DNA of 64,000 nt, taken from positions 62,001 to 126,000 of the forward strand of contig NC_009394.2 of NCBI RefSeq assembly GCF_000002875.2, read 5' to 3'. Origin of the DNA: Leishmania infantum JPCM5 (lineage: Eukaryota > Euglenozoa > Kinetoplastea > Trypanosomatida > Trypanosomatidae). This document shows positions 20,766 through 30,661 of the stretch, piece after piece (the first letter of the stretch is position 1; each line of letters begins with the position of its first letter). Both the position numbers and the translations under genes were made by a program. Below the pieces are notes generated by a model. It worked only from the letters and a program-made list of their open reading frames with translations, was not told the origin of the DNA and did no database searches.

Positions 20766-21859
20766 GGTAGCGCAGTGCGCACGGGAGCGTAAAAGCGATA
20801 CGCCCTGCGGCGCGTCCCTTTCGCCCCTGTCGTTATCTCCCGTGGCGCCATATGTGTGTGCGTGTGTGTGTGTGTGTGCTTGTGTTTTGTTTTCATGCTA
20901 AGTCGACTTCCGTCAGCGTGGGTGTCCTTGAGACGTACTCACGCACCCGCGGAGGGCGAGCGCGGGCCCCGAGATGTTTGCGTAGGCACCGCGTGTGCGT
21001 GGCTGACGTGCGGAGACGACAACGATAACTAAAATACAGCTTAGCGATGAAGAGAAGGTTAAAGGAAAGAGAAAGCGCTGTCTCCATTATTCTCTTCTCA
21101 CTAAGACGTGTGTGCGCGCGCCTGTGTGCGGTACATGCACATGCGCACACTCCGTCGGGCGCCGCTTTCCTTCCCGTTCTTTCCTGTCTACGTTTCTGGC
21201 AGCTCGGCGTTAAAAAGAAATAGAGACGCTCCAGACAACTCCCCCGCTTGCCACCCCGCCAGCTCCCAGAGGGGGGGAGCGCAGCAGGTGCGTTGCGCGC
21301 GTCAGCGTGGGCGTCCTCCTGCACGCTGTGCTCCTTCGCTTCTTCATTACTCTTCTTTGCTGAGTGAATTTATGTGACAGCCGGCGTATGCTGTAGTGGA
21401 GGAGGGGCGGTGGAGGGGGTGGCTAGCGCTGGGAGGGGGGGCACAACAGCGGCAGACGTACGCAGGAACGAAGGCGCCTCGCTCTCAGTACCCTTCTCAT
21501 CCATCTCTGCGCCCCTTTTCTGAAGGGCAGCCCTTTCTCTTACCCTGCTATTGTCTGTGATCGGTGATCACGGACGGTTGCACCCCCCCCTACCCTGCAC
21601 TCAGCACGGGTGCCTCCCTGCGTACACGCACGCAGGCACGCCTACTTGTTGTACTTCGCGTCACGGCTGTCCGTCTCTCTCGCTCTTCTCGTCGTCACAT
21701 GGTACCCCGACACCCCTTACATACGCATACGCAGAACTGCAGCGCACACACGCTCTGCTTCATCAAGAGAGAATGCATGCATGTGTGCGTGCGCAGCTCC
21801 GCTCGTGAGCACCTTCTACCTCTTTTCTTCTCTCTCGCCCCCCCCCCCGTTTTTGAGCC
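20766..21859 (+). other. Intergenic spacer / untranslated regions
   Basis: No gene. There is a GT-rich tract at 20853-20880, a small hairpin at 21553-21575, and a CT then C-run tract (about 21819-21850) just before the next ATG. Confidence 0.65.
21553..21575. repeat. Short hairpin
   Basis: GTCTGTGATC (21553-21562) and GATCACGGAC (21566-21575) pair over ten positions (nine Watson-Crick, one G-U if RNA) around a 3-base loop. Possible 5'UTR or intergenic structure; no known family. Confidence 0.55.
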
Positions 21860-24007
21860 ATGCTTCGCACATCCTATCTTCTCCGACCGACCCGGCGTGA
21901 CGGCGCTGATGGCGCTGCCGCAGCTGCTCCGACGGAGCACTTGAGCGACGTGTACTTGTGCGCGTCTTCACCCCCGGTGATCGAGGAATGGGTGGGGTGG
22001 CCTGACGCGCCATGCGTGCTGGCTGGCAGCATACGGTACTTCATCGACACGCGCGGCGCACTGTCACCATGCGCGCCTGCGGAGTCATCGGCGTCGCGCG
22101 CCGGTGGCACGAAGGCGCTGTGCATTGCTGAGGCGAAGCCATCACCGAACCCCCCACCGGAGCTGCCCAGCGCCGTCCCCCTCGACGGGCTTTGCCGTGC
22201 GTACGAGGCAGCAGACGGGCGCAGCGGGAGCGCCTTCCTGCAGGTGTACTCTGTTGGAGCTCACGGTTTACTTTCTCCAGAGGCCAAGGCCGTGATAACT
22301 GGGTGCGCCATGGCGGCGCTGCGGTCGCGACTGTCGCACCTGCTGGGCCTCCTGCCGCACGAACGATTAAACGAGGCCGGCTCCGCCTTGGGCATGAGCG
22401 CCGTGGCAGTACTGAATCGGTACTGCCGCGCGTCTGCTGCCCTTCCACCGCCGTCGCCGAGTTTGATGCGGCCTCGATGCGGCACCGACAAGGATGGCGG
22501 TGGCATGCGCGGTGGAGGCTGGGTGGTGACATGGGCATTGGAACTTGTTCTCTGTGTGGCCGCTTCGCTCATCGCCGCTGGGCCGCCGCTGGCCACCGCG
22601 TGTCCGCCACTGTGCGTGAGCGACTGCGGGGAAGTCATAATGGCCTCGTTGCACTTTGGCCTCGGTGTACGGCTGCAGCGCGACGCTGTTGCCCACCACG
22701 ACGAGAGAACGGCCGCATCTTCCATACCACTCACATCAGCTGCCGAGAGGCGCCCGCGCTACGCTGCCCTGTCCGTACAGCTCACAGAGTGCACACCAGC
22801 ATCCTCGCACCCGCTGGATGTCCGCCGCGCTGTCGATGTCACGAGAGTTATCTACGTGGACCATATTCGCTCTGCGCAAGCGTACGCTGAGGATGGCACG
22901 GACGCATTCCAGCGACTTGCGCGGTGTGCAGGTCGAGTCAGCGATCCGCTGTCACTGGCAACGGCACGAGATGCCTGGGCAGAGGCACTGCAGTCTTATC
23001 AAGCCAGCGCCACCGCTTCGCAAGGGGGCGTGCTGTTTGTGCTGACGCACGACCTGTCAGCGCAGTCTGGGCCGGCCGCCCTTCTCCCCTTGATGGTGCG
23101 CGAGGAGCGAAGTCGTTCTCACGCCGCCGAGATGTCGCACGACGTGGTCTTTCCGCCGGCTCTACGCGACCACGTCCTCGCCTCCGTCCGTGTGCGGAGC
23201 GCGCCAGCGTACTTCAACCACATTCTTCTGTGCCAAGCGTGGTCTTCGGATGACGTGGTTACTGAGGCCTACGCACGCCACTGGGCAGACAAGCTTGCGT
23301 ACGATAGCGCTCTGGCGCCTGCTCGCGTTGCCGTGCAGTGGAGGGCGTCTCTGCTCGTGCCAAGTGCAAAGGAAGGTGCGGCCGTTACCTCGGGTGCAGG
23401 TGAGGGCCAGACACTGGCGCCTACCCCGCTGCAGTGGGTTCTGTACACTGCTCGCCGTCAGCTCGTCGTTGCCGTTGCTAATCGGTCGCAAGCCGTGCTA
23501 ACAGGACGGCGACTGGGGCTCGACCGTGCGGCTGCACCGGCGACTACCGAGGTTGCTCCGTTTTCGCCGTCTGCGCTCCGTGCATTGGCGGAGCAGTGCG
23601 TCAAGGCGCTGCCCGTCGCACGTGGACTGCTGGGCTGGCACTGTCCGTGGCCTGTGCCATCGTGCTTGCAGAGCACTGGCACCCGCATCGCAATTCCGTC
23701 CGCCGCTGCAGTTGAAGAGGTGTTGTGGGCGCTGCGCATGTTGGGCAAACTGCGATGGAGAGCGGCACAGCTGTACGAGGCGGCTGGCGACTCGGCCGAG
23801 CAGCATCAGCAGCTGCGCGCGTTGCGAGCCGATGTGCAGCGCTGGTCGTCGCGTCGCCGTGCGCGAGCGCTGGCGGCTGATGGCGCTACCCTAGCGTCTG
23901 AAGCGGCTGCGTGGACGCCCACGGTGGAAGATGTTGTATGCCACGTAGACGACGGCGACTGGGGCGCGCTGACCAAGGAGCTATCGAGCATGCTGCCCCC
24001 AGCGTAA
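21860..24007 (+). CDS. Hypothetical protein, unknown function
   Basis: A 715-residue protein that I do not recognise. The frame has the strong G/C third-position bias of the accepted genes over its whole length, which supports it as real. It is Ala/Arg/Leu-rich and mostly globular-looking, with Ser/Pro-rich breaks near residues 70-100 and 195-215. A hydrophobic stretch near 224-246 (WVVTWALELVLCVAASLIAA) could be one membrane segment or a buried helix. The last quarter looks helical (VLWALRMLGKLRWRAAQLYE; RADVQRWSSRRRARALAA) and ends near an acidic segment. There are several single Cys residues but no CxxC metal motif and no nucleotide-binding loop. The first AG after the pyrimidine/C run is only 2 bases before the ATG, so either the true acceptor is further upstream or translation starts later. 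Confidence 0.7.
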   Translation: MLRTSYLLRPTRRDGADGAAAAAPTEHLSDVYLCASSPPVIEEWVGWPDAPCVLAGSIRYFIDTRGALSPCAPAESSASRAGGTKALCIAEAKPSPNPPPELPSAVPLDGLCRAYEAADGRSGSAFLQVYSVGAHGLLSPEAKAVITGCAMAALRSRLSHLLGLLPHERLNEAGSALGMSAVAVLNRYCRASAALPPPSPSLMRPRCGTDKDGGGMRGGGWVVTWALELVLCVAASLIAAGPPLATACPPLCVSDCGEVIMASLHFGLGVRLQRDAVAHHDERTAASSIPLTSAAERRPRYAALSVQLTECTPASSHPLDVRRAVDVTRVIYVDHIRSAQAYAEDGTDAFQRLARCAGRVSDPLSLATARDAWAEALQSYQASATASQGGVLFVLTHDLSAQSGPAALLPLMVREERSRSHAAEMSHDVVFPPALRDHVLASVRVRSAPAYFNHILLCQAWSSDDVVTEAYARHWADKLAYDSALAPARVAVQWRASLLVPSAKEGAAVTSGAGEGQTLAPTPLQWVLYTARRQLVVAVANRSQAVLTGRRLGLDRAAAPATTEVAPFSPSALRALAEQCVKALPVARGLLGWHCPWPVPSCLQSTGTRIAIPSAAAVEEVLWALRMLGKLRWRAAQLYEAAGDSAEQHQQLRALRADVQRWSSRRRARALAADGATLASEAAAWTPTVEDVVCHVDDGDWGALTKELSSMLPPA

Positions 24008-24774
24008 CGGCGGTGGCGTCTCCCTTAACCTCTCTGTCGGCCTCTATGCATGTGCGCAGCTGAGTCCGCAGTCGCCTCGCCCCTCCCTCACCACGAAACG
24101 AGAACAGCACTGAGGACCCCTCCGTCCTGCCAAGCCCGCCCTCATCGTGCCCTCATCGGTCGTGTCAAATGGAGGTAGCGCGCACGTCGCGTGCCTTTGC
24201 TCCCCTTCGCGTTTCGGATTGTGAACGCGCGCCAGCGTGGTGGCAGCCTTGTGCATGCGTGCCACGTGCTGCTGCTGCTGTCGGCACACGCCCGCCCACC
24301 CAGCCACGTCCCCAGCTCAGGCGCCAGCACTGTTTCTCTGCTATGCGTCCATTCTCTTTCCTCGTCCACACCTGTCCCCCTCCTCCCCCCCCACACACAC
24401 ACACTGCGACACCGCCCTCAAAAAAGTGCTCTCATCGAGTCCATCCCTTCACACACCCTACATCCGCCATCACGCCCATCTCGCGCTCTGTCTTTCCCGG
24501 GCATACATACCCCACCATTACCAGCGCTACCATTTTCGCCTTCACTGCAGCGATCACCACTCGTACCACTGCGACTCTCATCGAGCCCTAACGTCAAGCA
24601 GCAGCAGCATTGGCAACGAAAGGAGCCGCATCCGTAGCCGTCGCGCTACAGACCCCGTTCTTCCCTCCTCTTCTCTCTCGCACCCGGCGCTGGGCCCCTG
24701 CGAACTGCTGTCGTCCTGGCGCTTCATTGCTCGCGTTCCTTTTCCCTTCCGCTTGTACTCTGTTCGCGCACACC
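24008..24774 (+). other. Intergenic spacer / 5'UTR of the next gene
   Basis: No gene. The best acceptor is the CT tract ending TTCACTGCAG, with AG at 24549-24550, giving a leader of about 225 bases for the gene at 24775. Short CTG and CAG runs occur near 24269 and 24598. Confidence 0.6.
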
Positions 24775-25611
24775 ATGCCGACGATTCGCAACCTCACAGC
24801 TGTAGCGGCCGTGGTGGCGGCGACGGTGCTGCTGGTTGCAACGAGCGCCACGGCGCAGGCGGACCAGATGTGCAGTGACCCGGCAAACCCGTTGGCGAGC
24901 ATCGATTACAGCGACGCGGCTGTGCAGGCCTGTGTAGTTGCCCGGTGCACCACGACGCTGAATGTCACACCCACCATAACAGCAGACGGCTTCTGCGACG
25001 GCGTGGCCACCTCCGAGTCGTCTGCTCCGTGCAACAAGCTGGAGATGGGCTACAATGCGTACTACGCCTGCCTTGTGCACGCGCTGCAGGGTACGAATAC
25101 GACCGGCCTCGCCGAATTTGGTGCTGCCGCCAAGGAGTTCTTCAGCACCCCCGGCTTCCCGTACCGCCTCTCCCTCCTCGGCTGCTACGCATGCAACCAT
25201 TACCGTTTAACCGTATTCCCGTCCTTGGACAGCAAGTGCTCGAACTGGACCTGTGCCACCGTCTCTTCGCAGAGCCCGTCTGCGCCAGCTTATGGCCAGC
25301 CGGACGAGGGCTACAACCACCGCCTGTGCAGCACGGGCTGTATCACGGGCATCATAATGATTCCCTTCACTGTTGTCACATGCGCCATCTTCTTCGCGTG
25401 CGGGTGCTGCTGGCCGTCCCCATCGCTGAAGACGACCTACGAAGCGATGCTTCAGGAGGAAAGGCGAAAATACCGCCGGCACCCCGCAGCCGACGACGAC
25501 GATTCGCATGACCTGGATAACGGCTGCTATAGCCTTGCGCACGAGCCGGCGCCCGTAAGCGATCAGAAGAGCCACCCCGAGGTTGCGGGGCAGCACTCTG
25601 TGGGAAATTAG
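24775..25611 (+). CDS. Type I membrane protein with Cys-rich ectodomain, unknown function
   Basis: A 278-residue protein. Residues 1-29 form a signal peptide, with a hydrophobic core (VAAVVAATVLLVA) and a likely cut after ATAQA. The ectodomain (30-188) has about ten cysteines and three N-glycosylation sequons (N63, N108, N157). Residues 189-212 (CITGIIMIPFTVVTCAIFFA...) are one membrane helix ending in CGCC, which could be palmitoylated. The cytosolic tail is basic (EERRKYRRH) then acidic (DDDDSHD). The topology is firm from the hydropathy visible by eye; the family is not recognised. Its place is probably the cell surface, flagellar pocket or endomembranes (inference). The ATG at 24775 is chosen because it directly begins the signal peptide; the open frame extends 55 codons upstream through 5'UTR-like sequence without ATG. 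Confidence 0.8.
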   Translation: MPTIRNLTAVAAVVAATVLLVATSATAQADQMCSDPANPLASIDYSDAAVQACVVARCTTTLNVTPTITADGFCDGVATSESSAPCNKLEMGYNAYYACLVHALQGTNTTGLAEFGAAAKEFFSTPGFPYRLSLLGCYACNHYRLTVFPSLDSKCSNWTCATVSSQSPSAPAYGQPDEGYNHRLCSTGCITGIIMIPFTVVTCAIFFACGCCWPSPSLKTTYEAMLQEERRKYRRHPAADDDDSHDLDNGCYSLAHEPAPVSDQKSHPEVAGQHSVGN

Positions 25612-26438
25612 GCGCCTACTATGTGCACAGAAACGTAGCCCATATGCACAATCTTCTGGATGGACCTCAAATCTCGTGCACGCGTGTGTGTGGCAGAGAG
25701 AATGACGGCAGCGAAAGTGGACCAATGTGCACAGGAAAAGTGAGAGGCAGCCGGTGTGAGGTGTGCATCTAGGTCAACCCCTCCCTCATAAGCGTCGTGC
25801 ACGCGCATCACTAGAGGTGCTCTGCCTCTCCTAATCACACACACACACACACATGCACGTACACGTTGCATCAACGTGGGGATGGTGTGGGGTTTGCTCG
25901 CAGACCAGCCACTTCGCATTCCTCAACGCCCACAACGACACAGAAACAGACACAGACGTGCGAGAACAGGCTTTGATGGCTCGGTGTGTGTACGCGTGTG
26001 CCTACTTCAGTGTATGTATGTGCATCAGTGCAGGACTTTCATAATGTGGCCTTCGCTGCGTGCCACTGTCCTCCTTCACCTTGGCTTTCTATTATCATTG
26101 TCTCCCTCTCTTTGACGGCGGGTGTTCTCCCTCCTCCTCCTCCTCCCCCCCTCCCATCCTCATCGTCCTCTTCTTGTGCATCTTTCGTCTTTAAAGCCCC
26201 TCCCCCTCTCCCTTACCATCTACGCACACACATACACGCGCGCACGCCCGCCATCCGTAAAAAATTCCTTTTTTCCTTCGACGTTGTATCGGCCTTTACG
26301 GCGTTGTCTGTGGAGGTTTCGGTGTGTGTGTGTGTGTAGAGGTGTTGGTTTGTGTCGGTGCCGTCTTGCCCTTTTACGTGGTGGATGTCTTTCAGTCGTT
26401 GGCGCTCATTCCCGTCCATTTCTCTCTCTCCTTCCTTA

Positions 26439-26520
26439 AATATACGTACATATACATATATGTGCGCGTGTGTGTGCGTGTGTAGGTAGGTTTGTGTGTG
26501 TATGCGTGTGTGTGCGTGTG
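26439..26520. repeat. TA-rich then GT-rich microsatellite
   Basis: TATACGTACATATACATATA passes into about 60 bases of GT/GTGC repeats. Confidence 0.8.
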
Positions 26521-26681
26521 CTGTAGCCCTATATGCCTTGTGCTGTTCGCCGCATGCAAAGTAGCGAGCGCTCACAGACAGGTGAATGGGAAGAAGGAGG
26601 ACGATGTGGTCGCCGTGCCTCGTGTGCATGCATCCGTATGCAACGCAACCACCCTTTCGTGTCTTCTTATGGGCACCACCC

Positions 26682-26717
26682 CTCCCCCCCCCCCACACAC
26701 ACACATATATATATATA
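26682..26717. repeat. C-run, (CA)n and (TA)n microsatellite
   Basis: About ten C, then CA units, then TA units, the same order as at 8989-9034 and 13935-14312. Confidence 0.85.
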
Positions 26718-28350
26718 CAAGCCTCACCATTCTTCACCAACAGCATTTCTTCATCTGCCCGCCGTAGCATCCCTCATCCTCACTTCACTCCGTCATGGGC
26801 TCACTATCGGTGGGATTTTAGACGCCGGTCAAACGCCTCATCTCCCCCCTCCTCGTCCTCGTCCACGAGCTGCCCACTTCTGCTGCTGACGCAGCAACGC
26901 TTGTATGTTTCCGCGTATGTCATTCCCGTTGTTTTCTCTCGTTGTCAACCCTGACTCATCGGCGGAATGGTGCACCGTGTAGGTGCTGGCGGCTTCTTCC
27001 TTTGTTCAGTTCACGCTGCTCTTTTCGTGTTGTGAATCTGTGTCTCACAGCCTCGGCAGTGGCGTGTGCGCGTGCGCGTGCGTGTGTGGGGTCTCCTCTG
27101 TGCGATGCCTCTCTCTCTCTTGCACATCGCATCTGGTTTTCCGTTTCCCAGTCGTGGCGCTCGCTTGTTTACTTGTTTCAGTCGTGTTTTTATTGTTGTT
27201 GCTGCCTTGCTCACATTCGTCGCGCAATTCCCCCACCCGTCCTACCAGCGTATTCGAACCACGGTGCGTGGTGGGCGACCGACGAGAGGCGATCTGAATT
27301 CGTAGAGATGTGTCACGTGACGTCGACCTCCACGTGCAGACAAAGAGGAAAGGCCGTAGGAGAAGCATGTAAAAGCACGGTGCATCTTGTGCGCTCGCGC
27401 TTTCTCGCGTCATGAAGATGGTGAGGCTTTAGCGTGCGCTGGTGCCGTCAATGATGGCGGCAGACGACGCCTCGCATCAGATATATGCGCGCCTTCCGCT
27501 CACTGGCATCGAATTTGTCGATACCACACACGCGAGGGTGTAAGCTGCATAAAAGAACGGCATTGACAGCCCTTGCCAGCAGAGTTGGAACGCAGAAGCG
27601 CACCTTTCACCCCCAACACCTCTCGCACTCTCTGAAGCGCACACGCTTTTTTTTTCTGCAGCACCTGCTTCCTCAGCTAAGCGGTCCATCTTTCTCACCC
27701 GTCCCCACACGCCTCACTTCTCGCGTTTTACCGTTCGCTTTCGTCTGAGCGGCTTCGAGCTTCATACCCTCGTCCACTGTCCACCACCCCCTCTTCACCG
27801 CTATCACCAACACTGCGCGCGCCTCCAGGAAACCGCTCCAGCGCCTTCCCTCTTTTTTCCCCATTTTAAAGCCTCTCCAGGCCCTTACGCGAATCTACAC
27901 GCATACACATCCACTCCCCTGCGCGCCCAAGGACCACTCGTCCGCTTTCCACACACTTCTCTCACCCCCGCCGCGTGCCGAAGAATACCGCGACAAGACT
28001 CCCCCTCCTCTCAAGCATTGCTGGTTTCAAGAAGACCTCCGACCTTACCATACTCTTCTCTATCCTCCTCCGAAAAGGGAGTGACGGCCACCATCACCAT
28101 CACGCGGACCGAACTGGCGTGCGCGTAGACACGCACTCGGAGCGGTTGCGTCTCATCTCTCCTTTTCCGTTCATTGTACTTCTTTGTCTTCGCTGTCGTT
28201 TGTGGGCGTGTGTGCGTATTTGTATCGGCGCTCTTCCGCCGACCTCTTCCTCTGTCGCTGTCGCGTGCACGGCGGACTGTACTCGCCATTCACGTCACCT
28301 TTCCGTGCGCCCCTCCCCCGCCCGCTCGCTACACAGAGCGACCAATTCGC

Positions 28351-28406
28351 ATACACACACACACACATATATATATATACATACGCATATATGTAGATAT
28401 ATATTT
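28351..28406. repeat. Compound (CA)n(TA)n microsatellite
   Basis: CA units pass into TA units and imperfect ATATGTAGATAT repeats. Confidence 0.85.
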
Positions 28407-29100
28407 ATCCCCTTCTCTCTCAGCCGCACATACGCTAACTTTTTTTTTTGGTTGTTGGATTGCCGTTGTCCTCATCCGCAGGCAAGTGTCTCGGCGTCTC
28501 TCGTGCCGCCTCTTCCATCTCATCCTACTCGCCTGCCTCCATCTCTCTTGTGCGGTCTCGCTTCTGATCTCGGGCAAGTGCGCGGGCCTCACTCGCCAAG
28601 CAGCTTTCGTTCTTATTTCTTGCGTTTGTGTGGCGTGAGTCCGTGTGTCGGTGTCACTGAGTCTGTGGTCACGGCCACGAGAGTCCGCGCAGCCACGGAC
28701 TGCACCGAGTACAAAAATTCGTACACGCCAGCCCTCTCCCCCCTCTTCCTTTCACTGCGCCCCTCACACACTCCTGCACAAGCACCGTCATTGCTGTGGC
28801 GTGTTTGGGCGGCTCCCTTCTCGTTGGATTCTCTTTTCTTCTTAACGCTGGTGTACGTGTTTACGCGCGCCGCTTATTACTTTTTTTGTTGTCATTGCTG
28901 TTGTTTAGTTTCGTTGTAGCGTGCACACGCGTTCGTGTCTGCTGCCTGTGCGTTCGTGCGTGCGAGAGATAGTGGAGTCCCTAGCACACAGACACACACA
29001 CACACACACGCACACAGACACAGATTGGTCTTGCGCGCGCCCCTGTTGGTATTCATTGTTGAACCGCCCGCCTCGCCCATCGCACCGCACTGCACCTTCT

Positions 29101-29136
29101 TTGCCGTTCGCGTTCCCTCTTCTGTTGCGGCCTTAG
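29101..29136 (+). promoter_or_regulatory. Probable spliced-leader acceptor for the first amastin-like gene
   Basis: A T/C-rich stretch ends in GCGGCCTTAG, with AG at 29135-29136, 53 bases before the ATG at 29189. Confidence 0.55.
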
Positions 29137-29188
29137 GACAACCTATGTGTGTGTACGGTGACTCAGACTCTTCGAGGGCGCTATAACC

Positions 29189-30661
29189 ATGTCGTACCGT
29201 GCACGCCAATCTGAGTTGCCCAAGTGGTTTCCTCAGGAGGAGGGTGTAGCGACCAACCGCATCAGTGCCCCTGTGACGGACGACGACTTGAGGCGTGACT
29301 TTGACAGCGAGGTGCTCGAGCTGGAGCATGACAAGTCCGTCAGCCGCAAGGAACGCGCTGCAAGGAAGAAGGAACTGTTGAAGCGCCAGGCTGTCGTGGA
29401 AGAGGAGCGTGAGCGCCGTGCCATCGCCGCGCTGGAGACGAGGCTACCTCGGCCGGATTGGTACTCGAGCGACGACGAGGCCGAGTTCATCCAGGATGGT
29501 GTAGAGGCGGAAAAGATCAGCGAGCTCAGGACGCAGCCAGAGGGCGGCGTTGGGCTTGTGTTCTGCGTCGTCTACACGGCGCTGAGCGCGGTAGCGTTTG
29601 TCTTTCACTTCACGAGCTCCTGCCCGATCCCGTGGATGCGCAGCGAGTCGGGCCGCAAGTACGGCGTGTGGCGCGCGACAGGCGGCGGCCAGCCGGACCT
29701 CAAGGTGAGCGACATCCACGATTGCTCGTACGAGATGCAGTTCTGGCAGGCCGCGGCTGCCATGTCCGTGTTGGCCACGTTTGCCTCGCTTGGCGCCATG
29801 ATCAGCGGCGTGCTGCTGTGCGTGAACAAGGGGCACATGGGCGCCTCCTTTATCCTCAGCTTCTACAGCTTTTCCTTCTCGCTCGTCTCGTGGGCGCTCG
29901 TGGTGGCGCTCTACCACTCCTTCCGCTGCGGCAAGGGCACCTTTGCCGGCGGCGTGGCTCACCTCGACACCGGCGTCGCGCTGACGCTGATTGGGTGGGT
30001 GACGCACATAGCCGCCCTCACCGTACTCGGCGTACACTTCGTCAAGTACTGGACGCGCTCGATTAATAGCGGAAAGACACGTGCGGTGCGCTTCATATAC
30101 GTGGCGGTCGGCGTCGCCACGATATTCTTGTACTCTGTGGGCCAGGCCTACACCATGTGGGGCAAGGCGTTTCCGCAGGTCGAGGCGTCTGTCTCACTGT
30201 GGCACGTGCGTATCTACGACCGTAAGACGCGGCTGTCCACCTTCCTGAGCCGCGGCGCGTACAAGTGCCCCGCCATCACCCACCGCATGAAGGCCGCGGC
30301 GGCCTTAATGATCATGAGCATCATCTGGCTCTTCTTCGCCGTCGTCCTCGGCACAGGCGCGTGCTACAAATCGCAGTACATCAAGATCTCCATCGTGTTC
30401 GGCTACGCCTCCTGCATCTTCGCTCTCACTGCGTGGATCACACTACTCGTGACGTGGAACGGCCGCCTGTGCACCGGTGTCACGCCGAGCGGCCAGTCGT
30501 CCTGGACGGACATGGGGTACAACGGCATCCCGTCCGGCATCCAGAATGCGCAGATCAACTTCAGTGGCTACAGCCTGCGTGAGGGTTTCGGTCTGATTGT
30601 GGGAGGCTGGGCCATCAGCACTGTGGCTCTCATCTTCAACACCGTCCTGTGGGACATCTAA
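29189..30661 (+). CDS. Double amastin-like eight-helix membrane protein (copy 1)
   Basis: A 490-residue protein. The N-terminal 115 residues are charged and cytosolic-looking, with a helix rich in Glu/Arg/Lys (about 50-82). Eight hydrophobic segments follow at about 121-141, 188-211, 219-242, 262-284, 298-317, 366-389, 397-422 and 464-487. These group into two four-helix halves. Each half has an extracellular loop with a Trp/Cys motif (GRKYGVWRATGG...C179; LWHVRIYDRKT...C360) before its second helix, as in amastins, the trypanosomatid surface glycoproteins (loop with LW and C, then MRAA...). The second half is the better match. The gene at 34543 is a paralogue with the same plan. No signal peptide beyond helix 1 is seen. 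Surface or endomembrane location and a transport or lipid role are speculation. The amastin relationship is inferred from motif pattern, not a search. Confidence 0.8.
   Translation: MSYRARQSELPKWFPQEEGVATNRISAPVTDDDLRRDFDSEVLELEHDKSVSRKERAARKKELLKRQAVVEEERERRAIAALETRLPRPDWYSSDDEAEFIQDGVEAEKISELRTQPEGGVGLVFCVVYTALSAVAFVFHFTSSCPIPWMRSESGRKYGVWRATGGGQPDLKVSDIHDCSYEMQFWQAAAAMSVLATFASLGAMISGVLLCVNKGHMGASFILSFYSFSFSLVSWALVVALYHSFRCGKGTFAGGVAHLDTGVALTLIGWVTHIAALTVLGVHFVKYWTRSINSGKTRAVRFIYVAVGVATIFLYSVGQAYTMWGKAFPQVEASVSLWHVRIYDRKTRLSTFLSRGAYKCPAITHRMKAAAALMIMSIIWLFFAVVLGTGACYKSQYIKISIVFGYASCIFALTAWITLLVTWNGRLCTGVTPSGQSSWTDMGYNGIPSGIQNAQINFSGYSLREGFGLIVGGWAISTVALIFNTVLWDI

Larger units (their letters stand above)
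25612..29100 (+). other. Large intergenic spacer / untranslated regions
   Basis: No gene supported across 3.5 kb. It contains CA runs (25838-25853; 28989-29010), a TA then GT tract (26439-26520), a C-run/CA/TA tract (26682-26717) and a CA/TA tract (28351-28406). The longest + frame (27975-28919) is Ser/Leu/Phe-rich pyrimidine translation with no ATG-proximal support, so I left it out. Confidence 0.65.

Noticed and set aside
27975..28919. A 314-codon + frame before the first amastin-like gene.
   Set aside because: Low-complexity pyrimidine translation; contains microsatellite sequence and no recognisable domain.
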